A DNA stretch of 64,000 nucleotides from the NCBI RefSeq assembly GCF_042646165.1, contig NZ_JBHRTC010000013.1; one strand, 5' to 3'. The stretch is from Microbaculum marinum. GTDB taxonomy: Bacteria; Pseudomonadota; Alphaproteobacteria; Rhizobiales; Tepidamorphaceae. The first letter of the stretch is position 1, and each line of letters opens with the position of its first letter. The notes beneath the pieces were generated by a model, which was not told the origin of the DNA, made no database searches, and was given only the letters and a program-made list of their open reading frames with translations. Shown here in pieces: positions 24,922-34,517 of this stretch. The position numbers and the translations under genes were made by a program.

Positions 24922-25671
24922 ATGGGTCGCCTTCAGGGGAGGGTAGCCTTTGTCACCGGCGCGGCCGGCGGCATCGGCCTGGAGATCGCCGCCGCCATGG
25001 CGCGCGAGGGTGCCTGCGTCGGCATGGCCGACATCAACGCACAACTTCTGTCAGAGGCGCTGGAGGCCTGCAGCGGACTGGACGTGCACGGCTACGAGCT
25101 GGACGTCGCCGACCGCGCAGCGGTGCGTCGCGCGGTCGACGACCACGCAGGCACGGGCGGCGGCCTCGACATCATGGTCAACAACGCGGTGCGCTTTCAC
25201 TACGCGCCGCTGGCCGAGTTTCCCGAGGACATCGCCTCCAGCATGCTGGACGTGGGGGTGAAGGGCACCTACTGGGGCTTCCAGGCGGCGACGCCGCACC
25301 TGATCGCACGGGGCGGCGGCTCGATCATCAACCTGTCGTCGGTGGCCGTCTCGTTCGCGATCCCGAACGCCGCCGTCTACTCGTCGATTAAGGGCGCCGT
25401 CGACGCGCTGACCCGGCAGCAGGCCGGCGAACTCGGACCGCACGGGATCCGGGTCAACGCGCTCGCGCCCGGCCCCGTCTCCACCCCCGGCGCCAATTCG
25501 GTGATAGACGCCGCCGGCTGGGAGAGCCGCGCAAGCAAGACGATGCTGGGCCACCTGCCGAGCGCATCGGAGATCGGCGCGGCTGCGGTGTTCCTTGCGT
25601 CCGACGACGCGCGCAGCATCACCGGCGTAACGCTCAAGGTCGACGCCGGCATAACCGTCACCGGTCCGTGA
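24922..25671 (+). CDS. Short-chain dehydrogenase/reductase
   Basis: A 249-aa classic SDR. Cofactor loop FVTGAAGGIGLEIAAAMAR (TGxxxGIG), acidic residue in GMADINAQ pointing to NAD(H), the NNA motif in MVNNAVRF, and active-site Ser in INLSSVAV followed by Tyr/Lys in VYSSIKGAVDALT. It oxidises or reduces an alcohol/ketone of unknown identity. GGGAGGGAGA just before ATG 24922 sets the start; earlier in-frame ATGs are less likely. First gene of an operon that continues with livH, 79 bp downstream, preceded by operator site A. Confidence 0.88.
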   Translation: MGRLQGRVAFVTGAAGGIGLEIAAAMAREGACVGMADINAQLLSEALEACSGLDVHGYELDVADRAAVRRAVDDHAGTGGGLDIMVNNAVRFHYAPLAEFPEDIASSMLDVGVKGTYWGFQAATPHLIARGGGSIINLSSVAVSFAIPNAAVYSSIKGAVDALTRQQAGELGPHGIRVNALAPGPVSTPGANSVIDAAGWESRASKTMLGHLPSASEIGAAAVFLASDDARSITGVTLKVDAGITVTGP

Positions 25672-25750
25672 AGACGATGACCGCAAACGCTCAGACACCG
25701 GGTGCGCAGCGGCGGCGGCCGGCTGCGGTCGAGATCGCGGAGATGCGCGG

Positions 25751-26713
25751 ATGACGCCGACACAGATCCTGGTCGAAACCGTATTGCAGGCCATCGTCTC
25801 CGGCCTCTTCCTCGGCGCGATATACGGGCTGATGTGCGTCGGCCTGGCGATGATCTTCGGCATCATGCGGGTCATCAACTTCGCCCAGGGCGATTTCATG
25901 ATGCTCGGCATGTACGCCGCCTACTTCATCTTCGTGAGCTTCGGCGCGCAGGCGCTGTTCGGCAGCATCCTGGGCCCCTACGTGTCGGTGGCGGTGGCCA
26001 CCCCGATCCTGTTCGCGTTCGGCTGGGCCGTTCATCGACTGCTGATCCGGCAGGTCACCGGCATACGCACGGCGGACCTGGAGGGCGAGGGCCATTATGC
26101 GCAGCTGATCCTGACGCTCGGCATCGCGCTTGCCCTGCAGAACGGCGCGATGATCCTGTTCGGGTCGCAGCTGATCTCCGTTCGGACGCCGCTGGCGAGC
26201 CAGGCGTGGATGATCGGTCCGCTGTGGGGCGAGGCGGTCGCGATCTTCCTCAACAAGGCGCGCATCGTGGCGGGCGTCATCTCGGTGGCGGTCATCGTCG
26301 CGCTGTGGCTTCTCATCACGCGCTCCCGACTCGGCAAGTCGCTGCGCGCCGCCGCCGACAATCCCGAAGCCTCGACCTACATGGGCATCGACGTCGACCA
26401 CGCCCACCGGGTCGCCTTCGCCCTGGGAACGGCGGTCACCGCGGCGGCGGGAGGCCTGCTGGCGACGAACTATCCGTTCCAGCCGTTCGTCGGGCTGGAA
26501 TTCGTCATCGTCATGTATGCCGGCGTCGTCCTCGGCGGCATCGGCAGCGTGCTGGGCGCCTTCTGGGGCGGCATGGCGATCGGGCTGGTCCAGCAACTCT
26601 CGATCCTCGTCCTGCCGACGCAGCTGCAGAACGCGACGATCTTCGTATTCTTCCTGCTGATCGTGATCTGGCGACCGCAAGGCTTCTTCGGCCGGGTCTC
26701 GGAGCGCACGTGA
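25751..26713 (+). CDS. livH: Branched-chain amino acid-type ABC permease (LivH)
   Basis: A 320-aa permease with about eight membrane segments. The LivH signatures are present: FLGAIYGLMCVGLAMIFGIM, then VINFAQGDFMMLGMYAA and the EAA-like loop RAAADNPEASTYMGIDVDHA, then VIVMYAGVVLGGIGSVLGAF. It overlaps the next start by one base (TGATG). With the LivM-LivG fusion, LivF and LivK-type receptor it forms one ABC importer. HAAT systems in catabolic islands often carry aromatic or aliphatic acids rather than amino acids. Confidence 0.92.
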   Translation: MTPTQILVETVLQAIVSGLFLGAIYGLMCVGLAMIFGIMRVINFAQGDFMMLGMYAAYFIFVSFGAQALFGSILGPYVSVAVATPILFAFGWAVHRLLIRQVTGIRTADLEGEGHYAQLILTLGIALALQNGAMILFGSQLISVRTPLASQAWMIGPLWGEAVAIFLNKARIVAGVISVAVIVALWLLITRSRLGKSLRAAADNPEASTYMGIDVDHAHRVAFALGTAVTAAAGGLLATNYPFQPFVGLEFVIVMYAGVVLGGIGSVLGAFWGGMAIGLVQQLSILVLPTQLQNATIFVFFLLIVIWRPQGFFGRVSERT

Positions 26714-28485
26714 TGTCGACGTTCCTGCGCTCCCTGCTGCCGTTCTTCATCTTCGCGGCGATCTATCTGGCGATCGCCATGATGGTCGACAATTCCTACT
26801 ATCAGCTCATCATCGCGATGGTGCTGGTGTGGGCCTGTTTCGGCCTCTCGTGGAACATGCTCAGCGGCTATACGGGCCTGATCTCGTTCGGCCACGCCTC
26901 GTTCTTCGGGCTGGGCGCGTTCGCGACGGTGCTGGCGCAGATCTACTTCGGCATCTCGCCGTGGATCATGCTGCCGGTGTCGGCGCTGATCGGTGCGGTC
27001 GCCGGCGTGCTCATCGGCCTGCCGACATTCCGGCTGCGCGGCCACTACTTCGCCCTGTCGATGCTCGCCTATCCGCTGGCAATGTTCTACGTGTTCCAGT
27101 GGCTCGGATATCCGGAGGTGACGATCCCGCGGGTCACCGAGAATCCGGCGCTGTACATGCAGTTCGGCGACCGGCGCGTCTACACGGTCCTGGCGCTGAT
27201 CCTCCTGACCGCGATCGTGATGATCAGCCGCCAGGTGGAGCGGACCCGCTTCGGCATGGCGCTCATCGCCATCAAGCAGAACGAGGCGGCCGCCGAAGCC
27301 GCCGGCATCGACACGCTGAAATGGAAGCTTCGCGCGATCGCCGTCAGCGGCGCGATCGCCGGCGCCATCGGGGCGTTCTACGCGGTCGTGATCCTGGTCA
27401 TCACGCCGAACTCGGTGTTCGGCATGCTGGTCTCCGCCCAGGCGCTGACGGTCGCCATGTTCGGCGGTGTCGGCACTGTCTGGGGCCCGATCATTGGCGC
27501 CGCCTTCCTGATCCCGATCGCCGAGATACTGCACGCCGAGCTCGGCACCTACCTGCCCGGCATCCAGGGCGTCGTCTACGGGGTCGCCATCATCGTGCTG
27601 ATCATCGCCGCCCCCGAGGGCGTGTACTGGAAGGCCCGCGACATCGTGCGGTCGCGCCGGCCGCGAAGAACGGAACAAGACAGGCAGACGACGCAGGCCG
27701 CTCCGGCTCCCGGCGCCGCCGATGCCGCCGCTGAGGACCGGCGCACCGTCCATGACGAGGTGGTGCTCGACGTGCGCGGGGTCTCCAAGAACTTCGGCGG
27801 GCTGCGGGCGGTGCAGGACGTCAGCTTCACCGTCCGGAAAGGCGAGATCCTCGGCATCATCGGGCCCAACGGCGCCGGCAAGACGACGCTGTTCAACGTG
27901 CTCAACGGATTCCAGAAATCCGACGGCGGCCAGATGCTTCTGCATGGCACCGACATGCTCGGCCGGCGCCCGCACGCGATCTGCGCGGCCGGGATCGGCC
28001 GGACCTTCCAGGTGATGCGGCCGTTCAAGCGGCTGAGCGTCGCCGACAACGTCAAGGTGGGCGCTTACGTCCACGCCGGCAGCGAGGAGGACGCCGACGC
28101 GATCGCGCGCGCGGCGGTCGACCGCGTCGGACTGTCGGCTAGCTCCGATCGCATCGCCGCAACGCTGACGACGAAGGAACTGCGTCTCATGGAACTTGCC
28201 CGGGCGATCGCCGGCAAGCCGGAGATCCTGCTCCTCGACGAGACGCTGGCCGGCCTCGGCAGCGACGAATCCAAGGAGGTCGTGTCGATCATTCGCGCGC
28301 TGGCGGCGACCGGGCTGACGATCGTCATCATCGAACACACGATGCAGGCGATGGTCCAACTGGTCGACCGCTTCATCGTGCTGGACCATGGCCAGCTGCT
28401 GGTCGAGGGACTGCCGGAGGAGGTGACGAGGAACCCGAAGGTCATCGAGGCCTATCTCGGAGCGAAGTGGGCAGCGAATGCTTGA
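26713..28485 (+). CDS. Fused LivM permease and LivG ATPase
   Basis: A 590-aa fusion. Residues about 1-315 are LivM (LSWNMLSGYTGLISFGHASF, then GLPTFRLRGHYFALSMLAYP and FGGVGTVWGPIIGAAFLIPI). A linker rich in Arg, Ala and Gln (near residues 316-345) leads to LivG (about 350-590): Walker A GPNGAGKTT, GRTFQVMRPF, Walker B EILLLDE and TIVIIEHTMQ. The ABC signature normally resembling LSGGQ or LPYGQQ reads LTTKELRLMELARAIAGKPE, lacking the Gly of the classic form. LivM-LivG fusions with this altered signature occur in the family. The 1-base overlap with livH and the 8-base overlap with livF show a translational unit. Confidence 0.92.
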   Translation: MSTFLRSLLPFFIFAAIYLAIAMMVDNSYYQLIIAMVLVWACFGLSWNMLSGYTGLISFGHASFFGLGAFATVLAQIYFGISPWIMLPVSALIGAVAGVLIGLPTFRLRGHYFALSMLAYPLAMFYVFQWLGYPEVTIPRVTENPALYMQFGDRRVYTVLALILLTAIVMISRQVERTRFGMALIAIKQNEAAAEAAGIDTLKWKLRAIAVSGAIAGAIGAFYAVVILVITPNSVFGMLVSAQALTVAMFGGVGTVWGPIIGAAFLIPIAEILHAELGTYLPGIQGVVYGVAIIVLIIAAPEGVYWKARDIVRSRRPRRTEQDRQTTQAAPAPGAADAAAEDRRTVHDEVVLDVRGVSKNFGGLRAVQDVSFTVRKGEILGIIGPNGAGKTTLFNVLNGFQKSDGGQMLLHGTDMLGRRPHAICAAGIGRTFQVMRPFKRLSVADNVKVGAYVHAGSEEDADAIARAAVDRVGLSASSDRIAATLTTKELRLMELARAIAGKPEILLLDETLAGLGSDESKEVVSIIRALAATGLTIVIIEHTMQAMVQLVDRFIVLDHGQLLVEGLPEEVTRNPKVIEAYLGAKWAANA

Positions 28486-29185
28486 GATTTCCAACCTCAC
28501 GTCGGGCTACTACGAGGTCGCGGTGCTGCACGACCTGTCCATCAGCGTGAACGCCGGGGAGTTCGTGTCGATCGTCGGCCCCAACGGGGCAGGCAAGACG
28601 ACGCTGTTCAAGACGATCTCCGGCATCCTGACGCCGATGGCGGGCGCGATCACCTTCGAAGGGCAGAACCTGCTCGAGGTTCCGCCGCCGCGCCGGCCGC
28701 ATCTGGGGATCGCGCACGTGCCCGAGGGCCGGCAGGTGTTCGCGTCGCTCACGGTCTACGAAAACCTGGAGCTGGGCGCATTCACGCAGGCCGGCCGGGC
28801 CGCGTGGAAGGAGAACCTCGAGAAGATCTACAGCTGGCTGCCGGTTCTCGGGGAGCGCGCCGGCCAGCTCGCCGGGACGCTCTCCGGCGGCGAGCAGCAG
28901 ATGCTGGCGATCGGCCGCGGGCTGGCCTCTTCGCCCAGGCTGCTGATGCTCGACGAGCCGTCGATGGGCCTGGCCCCGGCGATCGCCGACTTCGTCTTCG
29001 AGAAACTGATCGAGATCCGCCGCGACACCGGCGTGACGATCCTGCTCGTCGAGCAGCGCGTCGCCGAAGCGCTCCAGTCGGCCGATCGCGGCTATGTGCT
29101 GGAGACCGGCCGGGTGGTTCTCGAAGGAACACACGAAACGCTGCAGGCCGATGACCGTATTCGGCAGGCGTATCTGGGCATGTGA
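28478..29185 (+). CDS. livF: Branched-chain-type ABC ATPase (LivF)
   Basis: A 235-aa ABC ATPase. Walker A VGPNGAGKTTLFKTI, Q-loop region HVPEGRQVFASLTVYENLEL, signature TLSGGEQQMLAIGRGLASSP, Walker B LLMLDEPSMGLAP and H-loop region LLVEQRVAEALQSAD. The glutamine in place of the switch His (VEQR) is usual in LivF. It pairs with the LivG half of the fusion to form the asymmetric ATPase dimer. Confidence 0.95.
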   Translation: MLEISNLTSGYYEVAVLHDLSISVNAGEFVSIVGPNGAGKTTLFKTISGILTPMAGAITFEGQNLLEVPPPRRPHLGIAHVPEGRQVFASLTVYENLELGAFTQAGRAAWKENLEKIYSWLPVLGERAGQLAGTLSGGEQQMLAIGRGLASSPRLLMLDEPSMGLAPAIADFVFEKLIEIRRDTGVTILLVEQRVAEALQSADRGYVLETGRVVLEGTHETLQADDRIRQAYLGM

Positions 29186-29216
29186 TGCCCGCAACGAAGA
29201 AACGGGAGGAATTGAG

Positions 29217-30440
29217 ATGAAGATGGGTAGACGACTATTTCTTCTGTCGACGGTCGGGATCGCGGGCGCGGCCGCATTCGGCGCCACCGCCTTCGCGCAG
29301 AGTTCCGCCGATCCGATCCAGATCGGTCTCATCGCGCCGGTTTCGGGCATCTATGCCCGGCCCGGACAGGTGATGGAGATGGGCGCGGAACTGGGCATCA
29401 AGGACGTCAACGAGGCAGGCGGTATCGAATGCCTCGACGGCGCGCCGCTCGAACTCGTGGTCATCGACAGCGGCGACTCCGTGGAAAAGGCCACGAACGC
29501 CGCCGAACGCATGGTGGCGGAGTATCCCGATCTCGTCGGCGCCACCGGCTCGTATCTGAGCTCGTTCACGCTCGCCGTGACCGAAGTGACGGAACGGGCG
29601 GACCTTCCGGTTCTGACGCTGTCCTATTCGGACCTCATCACCGAGCGCGGCTTCAAGAACGTCTTTCAGACCTCGGCGACGGCCGGGGCGCAGGCATCGA
29701 TCGCGCTGCCGATCATCATGGATCTCGCCGAGGCGGAAACCGGCGAACGGCCGAAGACGGTGGCGATCATCACCGACAACACCGCCGCGTCGCTCTCCTC
29801 GGTCAAGCGGATGAAGGACGGGCTGCTCGACGAACTCGGCCTCGAGATCGTCATGGAGGAGACCTTCACCCCGCCGCTGGCCGATGCGTCCTCGCTCGTG
29901 CAGCGGGTGCGGACCAGCCAGCCCGATCTCCTGTTCTTCCTGCCGACGGTGATCTCGGACGCCAATCTCATCCTGCAGAAGATGCAGGAGTTCCGGGTGA
30001 AGGTGCCGACGATCTCCTTCGGCATCGCCATCGCGGAGCCGGAAGTGCTGAACGTCATGGACGCCACCCTGCTCGAAAGCGTGATGTCTGCGGTCGCCAA
30101 CTGGGGCACCAAGGGCCACGAGGACCTGATCGCCCGGCTCAAGGACGAGTACGGCGAGCCGTGGATGACGCAGAACGCGGTGTCGACCTACGGCGACATG
30201 TGGATCTTCAAGGCGGCGCTCGAGAAGGCCTGCAGCCGCGATCGCAAGGACGTCGCCGAGGCGCTGCGCACCCTCGACGGCGGCCCGAGCAAGTACTATC
30301 CGGGCGGCACCATCAGCTTCGACGACATGGGCCGCCGCGAAGGCGCCAGCCTGACCGTCATCCAGTGGCAGGACGGGGTGCCGGTGACGATCTTCCCCGA
30401 GGAGCTCGCCGTCGCGACGCCGCAGTGGCCTAGCGAATGA
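29217..30440 (+). CDS. ABC transporter receptor, LivK-type periplasmic-binding protein
   Basis: A 407-aa receptor. Twin-arginine-like start MKMGRRLFLLSTVGIAGAAA, cleavage after AFA-QS. The mature protein is a Peripla_BP_6 fold: IQIGLIAPVSGIYARPGQVM, the MVAEYPDLVGATGSYLSSFT region, then IITDNTAASLSSVKRMKD and VSTYGDMWIFKAALEKA near the end. GGGAGGA precedes ATG 29217. It is the last gene of the LIV operon; the N gap begins 13 bp after its stop. The ligand is not evident. Confidence 0.92.
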   Translation: MKMGRRLFLLSTVGIAGAAAFGATAFAQSSADPIQIGLIAPVSGIYARPGQVMEMGAELGIKDVNEAGGIECLDGAPLELVVIDSGDSVEKATNAAERMVAEYPDLVGATGSYLSSFTLAVTEVTERADLPVLTLSYSDLITERGFKNVFQTSATAGAQASIALPIIMDLAEAETGERPKTVAIITDNTAASLSSVKRMKDGLLDELGLEIVMEETFTPPLADASSLVQRVRTSQPDLLFFLPTVISDANLILQKMQEFRVKVPTISFGIAIAEPEVLNVMDATLLESVMSAVANWGTKGHEDLIARLKDEYGEPWMTQNAVSTYGDMWIFKAALEKACSRDRKDVAEALRTLDGGPSKYYPGGTISFDDMGRREGASLTVIQWQDGVPVTIFPEELAVATPQWPSE

Positions 30441-30453
30441 GCTAGCGCCATTC

Positions 30454-30479
30454 NNNNNNNNNNNNNNNNNNNNNNNNNN
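30454..30479. other. Assembly gap (26 N)
   Basis: 26 undetermined bases, lying between livK and the end of the leftward CMD gene. Synteny on both sides is plausible, so the join may be right, but nothing here proves it. Confidence 0.95.
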
Positions 30480-30571
30480 CGGATTTTTTCGTGCCGAACT
30501 TCAGGGGATCCGCAGGTCCGATCCGGTGGGCAGGACCGGCGGGCAGGTCAGGCGGGCAGGACGGGGGCGAG

Positions 30572-30952
30572 CTACAGCTCGCCTGCCTCCTCCAGCACCC
30601 GCCGGGCGATCCTGAAGCATTCAACGGCGCACGGCACGCCTGCGTAGATGCCGACCGCGTGGATCGCGGCGCGGATCTGCTCCTTGGTCGCGCCGTTGGT
30701 CAGAGCGCCGCGGCAATGGGTCTCCCACTCGTGCCAGCGGCCGAGCGCGCCCAGCATGGCGAGGTTCATCAGGCTGCGCGTCTTCGGGTCGATCGCCTCG
30801 TCGCCCCAGCCGAACCCCCAGCACCACGCCGTCATCGCCTCCTGGAAGGGGCGGCTGAAATCGTCGGCGGCGGCAAGGTTCTTGTCGACGTACTCGGCCC
30901 CGAGCGTACCCCTGCGTTTCTCGAGACCCTTCTCGAACAGCTTGTCGTCCAT
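30572..30952 (-). CDS. Carboxymuconolactone decarboxylase (CMD) family protein
   Basis: A 126-aa protein. The CMD pattern is clear: KTRSLMNLAMLGALGRWHEW, then THCRGALTNGATKEQIRAAI, then HAVGIYAGVPCAVECFRIA. The conserved CMD His (HCRGAL) and the region GVP are present; the CxxC of the AhpD type is absent, so this is a PcaC-like rather than a peroxidase-type member. GGTAG precedes the ATG. Probably the last gene of a leftward unit with dctP (190 bp apart) that starts at operator B. It may decarboxylate a lactone intermediate. Confidence 0.85.
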   Translation of the reverse strand: MDDKLFEKGLEKRRGTLGAEYVDKNLAAADDFSRPFQEAMTAWCWGFGWGDEAIDPKTRSLMNLAMLGALGRWHEWETHCRGALTNGATKEQIRAAIHAVGIYAGVPCAVECFRIARRVLEEAGEL

Positions 30953-31142
30953 GTGTGAGCTACCTTTCGGATGCGCCGGCCCTCCGCCGGCATCTGTGAA
31001 CGTCGGACCCCGCGGCGGCTGCCCCGGGCAATTCGCTGATGCCGCGCGTCGCGACGCCGGGCCCGCCAGCAGGGAGCGGGACGCGGCATCGTCGAGCGGA
31101 CGGCCGGCAGCGCCCCGGCGGCATGCGCCGGGGCGCCGGCAG

Positions 31143-32171
31143 TTACTTGCCCAGAACCTCCCGGGCGCGCTGGATGTAGGCCTCGCCGTCGAAGCCGAGT
31201 TCCGTGGCCCGGTCATAGAACTGCTGGTAGGAGGCCTGCGAATACTCCTCCGCCGTGACGCGGTCGACCTCCGACTGCGGCGCGGTCCACAGTTCCACGC
31301 CGTTGGCCTTCATGTTCTCGACCGCCTCGTTGACGTGCGAGTAGAAGTTGTAGAGCGCCTCGTGCTCGAGGTCGTCCATCTCCGCCTGGATCGCGGCGCG
31401 CTGGTCCTCGGGAATCGCTTCCCATGCGTCCTTGTTGATGATGATGACCCAGCCGGTGATCGGGCCGATCTTCCAGTTCTGGACGTTGGGGGCGAGCCGC
31501 CAGTACTCCTGGCCGTTGCCGTAGCAGGTCGAGGTGAAGACGCCGTCGATGACGCCGCGCTCCAGCGCCGGGGCGACTTCCGACAGCGGCAGCGGCGCCG
31601 GCTTGGCGCCGATCGCCTCCATCAGGGCGGCGGTCTGGGGGTTGTGGACCCGCAGCTTCTTGCCCTTGAAGTCCTCCAGCGTATGGATCGGCTCCTTGGA
31701 GAACAGCGCCTGGCTGCACCAGGCGCCCTCGGCCAGCACCACGGCGTTCCACTGCTCTTCCCAGAGCTTCTCAACGTCCTCGCACCAGAACGCCTCGCAC
31801 AGGTAGGTGTACTCGGCCATGTTGTTGATCAGGCCGGGCAGGTTGAACACGCCCATGCGCGGCTCCTCGCCGGCCAGATAGGTGTGCAGCGCGCCGGACA
31901 TCGGCACGCGGCCGTCGCGCACCGCGGCGGTGATCTGGGTGCCGCCGACGAGCGAATCGTTGAGCGTGACCTTGACCTTGCCGTCGGTCGCCTTGGCGAC
32001 GCGGTCGGGAACCTGCTCCATCATCTTCAGGTAGAGCGAATTGGGCGACGGCAGGATGCCCATGGTCAGGTCGACGTCCTGCGCGGCGGCGGGCGTCGCC
32101 GACAGGCTCACGGCCAGCGGCACGGCCAGCACAGCGGCACCTGCGGCCAGCTTGAGTAGTCTCGTCAACAT
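31143..32171 (-). CDS. dctP: TRAP transporter substrate-binding protein (DctP)
   Basis: A 342-aa receptor with a signal peptide (MLTRLLKLAAGAAVLAVPLA, then TPAAAQ). Landmarks are DVDLTMGILPSPNSLYLKMM, the SALHTYLAGEEPRMGVFNLP region, KEPIHTLEDFKGKKLRVHNP with the carboxylate-binding Arg, VAPALERGVIDGVFTS and YGNGQEYWRLAP. Pairs with the fused permease encoded divergently 215 bp away. AGGGAGGAC precedes the ATG. Confidence 0.92.
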   Translation of the reverse strand: MLTRLLKLAAGAAVLAVPLAVSLSATPAAAQDVDLTMGILPSPNSLYLKMMEQVPDRVAKATDGKVKVTLNDSLVGGTQITAAVRDGRVPMSGALHTYLAGEEPRMGVFNLPGLINNMAEYTYLCEAFWCEDVEKLWEEQWNAVVLAEGAWCSQALFSKEPIHTLEDFKGKKLRVHNPQTAALMEAIGAKPAPLPLSEVAPALERGVIDGVFTSTCYGNGQEYWRLAPNVQNWKIGPITGWVIIINKDAWEAIPEDQRAAIQAEMDDLEHEALYNFYSHVNEAVENMKANGVELWTAPQSEVDRVTAEEYSQASYQQFYDRATELGFDGEAYIQRAREVLGK

Positions 32172-32245
32172 CTGCGGAAGTCCTCCCTGTATGATGGATG
32201 GTGTCATGCCTCGGCGGGGCGGATCCGCGCAGCGGCCGCCGTTCG

Positions 32246-32265
32246 CCGTATTGCAGTCATACAAT
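32246..32265 (-). promoter_or_regulatory. GntR-type operator site B
   Basis: On the minus strand ATTGTATGACTGCAATACGG. It lies between the divergent dctP and dctQM genes, so one site can serve both. A second copy of the half-site ATACAATCATACG overlaps at its right edge. Confidence 0.6.
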
Positions 32266-32386
32266 CATACGCCATGATTGCAGGCAAGAGTGGCCGGTGA
32301 TAGGGTCCGTCCGAAATTTCGCAGCGGGGGGAACCCGCGCGCGCCGCGGCAGGACCGCGGCGGCGGATCGTTCTCGGAGTGAATGG

Positions 32387-34444
32387 ATGCAGCTTGAGGT
32401 GGCGGGCGCGGACGACAGGGCCGCGGGTGGCCCGCGTGCATCGAATGGCGTTCGGATCATAGACGTCCTGAGCGACGCCACCGGCATCGCCAGCGCCGTG
32501 GCGCTGCTGGCGATGGCGGCGATCATCTGCTTCGAGGTCTTCTCCAGGTACGTCCTGAACGAGCCGACCTACTGGGGCAGCGACATCGCCACCTACGTCC
32601 TCGTCGGCATGACGTTCATGGGCCTCGCGCAGGCCCAGAAGGCCGGCGACCACGTCCAGGTCGAGCTGCTGCTGACCTCGCTCGACGACGACCGCCGGCG
32701 GCGGGTGGAGATCTTCGCCAACTGGCTCGGCCTGACCTTCGTGCTGTTCGCCGCCTGGCAGATGGCGATCTTCAACCGGCAGGAATATGTCAACGACACG
32801 CGCGACTGGGGCCTGCTGTCGACGCCGCAGTGGATTCCCGAACTGCCCGTCACGATCGGGCTGGTGACGTTCGCGCTGGCGATCCTCGCCGATATCGCCC
32901 GCCACAGCCGTCCCCGCCGCATCGCCGGCATCGCCGGGCCGCTGATCGCCGTCGCGCTTGTCGCGGTGCTCGTCTGGCTCGGCACCAGGCCGATGCAGGT
33001 GGGTGGATACCGGGTCGACGTGGGATCCACGGCGATCATCGCGGCGGTGCTGGCCGGCGTGCTGCTGGTGAACGGCATCCGGATGTTTGCCGTGGTCGCG
33101 GCGAGCATCGCCGGCCTCGGCCTGCTCTACTGGGCGGCGAAGGGGGCGGCGCTGCCGATCGTCAGCCTGCTGATGGTGCTGACGCTGCTCGGCCTGCTGG
33201 TGGCGGGCGTCCGGGTGGCGCTGACGCTCGGCATCGTCGGCCTGCTCGGGCTGATGTTCCTGCTGCCGACGCCGCTGCTGTCGGTGATCGCCGAGCGATC
33301 GTGGAACAGCGTCAACACGTTCACGCTGACGGCGGTGCCGATGTTCGTGCTGATGGGCGCCCTGCTGATCCGAAGCGGCGTCACCCGCGAACTGTTCGAT
33401 TCCCTGACCCAGTGGTTCGGGCGCACGCCCGGCGGCGTCGCGCACGCCACGATCGGCGCGTCGGCGGTGTTCGCGGCGGTGTCGGGATCGAGCCTCGCCA
33501 CGGCGGCGACGATGGGCAAGGTCGCCTGTCCGGAAATGATCTCGCGCGGCTACAGCCGGCGCCTGACTTACGGGTCGGTGGCGGCCGGGGCGACGCTCGG
33601 CATCCTCATTCCCCCCAGCATCGCGATGATCATCTACGGCACCACGGTCGGCGTGCCGGTGACGCAGCTGTTCATCGCCGGCATCATCCCCGGCATCCTG
33701 CTGAGCGTCGCCTTCATGGGCGGCATCGCGGTGTGGTCGATGGTCCGGCCGTCGGCGACGCCCGCGGGCGAGCAGCACTCGCTTGGCGCCAAGGTGCGCG
33801 GCACGGTTTCGGTGCTGCCGTTCGTGGTGGTGATCGTCGTCGTGCTCGGCTCGCTCTACGCCGGTGTCGCGACGCCGACCGAGGCCGGCGCGGTCGGCGC
33901 AGCGGCCTCCTTCGTGATCTGCCTGCTGCGCGGCATGCTGAGCCCGCGGGCGCTCTACGACATCGCCATGGAGTCGGTGCGGATCACCTCGTTCCTGCTG
34001 CTGATCGTCGTCGGCGCGGCGATCATGAGCTGGGTGTTCGACTACCTGCGGATTCCGCGCACGCTGGTCAGCGAGGTCGAGGCGGCGGACCTGGCGCCAT
34101 GGCTCGTGGTCCTGGTCATGGCCGGCATCTACGTCGTCCTCGGCATGTTCATCGAATCGATCTCGATGATGCTGATGACGCTGCCGGTGACCTATCCGAT
34201 CGTCGTCGCGCTCGGGCTCGACCCGATCTGGTTCGGCGTGGCGCTCGTCATCATGATCGAGATCGGGCTGGTCACGCCGCCGGTCGGCATCGTGCTGTTC
34301 ATCCTGCGCGGCGTCGGCGAGAAGATTCCCCTGCGCGAGATCGTCTACGGGGTGATGCCGTTCATCGCCATCCTGCTCGCCTTCCAGGTGCTCATCTACC
34401 TGGTGCCCGACATCGTCACATGGCTGCCCGCCCAATCGAAATGA
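32387..34444 (+). CDS. Fused TRAP permease (DctQ-DctM)
   Basis: A 685-aa fusion. Residues about 20-180 are the DctQ-like part (IASAVALLAMAAIICFEVFS, then RYVLNEPTYWGSDIATYVLV). Extra membrane segments (about 180-310) link to a DctM part: NTFTLTAVPMFVLMGALLIR, then SGSSLATAATMGKVACPEMI, TLGILIPPSIAMIIYGTTVG and EIGLVTPPVGIVLFILRGVG. Such fusions occur in dctQM (TAXI-like) and DctQM families. ATG 32387 has GGAG upstream. It probably works with dctP and shares operator B. Confidence 0.9.
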   Translation: MQLEVAGADDRAAGGPRASNGVRIIDVLSDATGIASAVALLAMAAIICFEVFSRYVLNEPTYWGSDIATYVLVGMTFMGLAQAQKAGDHVQVELLLTSLDDDRRRRVEIFANWLGLTFVLFAAWQMAIFNRQEYVNDTRDWGLLSTPQWIPELPVTIGLVTFALAILADIARHSRPRRIAGIAGPLIAVALVAVLVWLGTRPMQVGGYRVDVGSTAIIAAVLAGVLLVNGIRMFAVVAASIAGLGLLYWAAKGAALPIVSLLMVLTLLGLLVAGVRVALTLGIVGLLGLMFLLPTPLLSVIAERSWNSVNTFTLTAVPMFVLMGALLIRSGVTRELFDSLTQWFGRTPGGVAHATIGASAVFAAVSGSSLATAATMGKVACPEMISRGYSRRLTYGSVAAGATLGILIPPSIAMIIYGTTVGVPVTQLFIAGIIPGILLSVAFMGGIAVWSMVRPSATPAGEQHSLGAKVRGTVSVLPFVVVIVVVLGSLYAGVATPTEAGAVGAAASFVICLLRGMLSPRALYDIAMESVRITSFLLLIVVGAAIMSWVFDYLRIPRTLVSEVEAADLAPWLVVLVMAGIYVVLGMFIESISMMLMTLPVTYPIVVALGLDPIWFGVALVIMIEIGLVTPPVGIVLFILRGVGEKIPLREIVYGVMPFIAILLAFQVLIYLVPDIVTWLPAQSK

Positions 34445-34517
34445 GCCGCGCCGACCGGGTCGGAACCGGCCTGCGGCGCGCGCCAGCACGTCCTGAACAT
34501 CAGAAGTGGAGTTGAGA

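Noticed and set aside
25702..26712. Long upstream extension of the LivM-LivG frame across livH
   Set aside because: The frame is open but is the shadow of livH in another register; the real start is ATG 26713, which overlaps the livH stop and begins the LivM fold.
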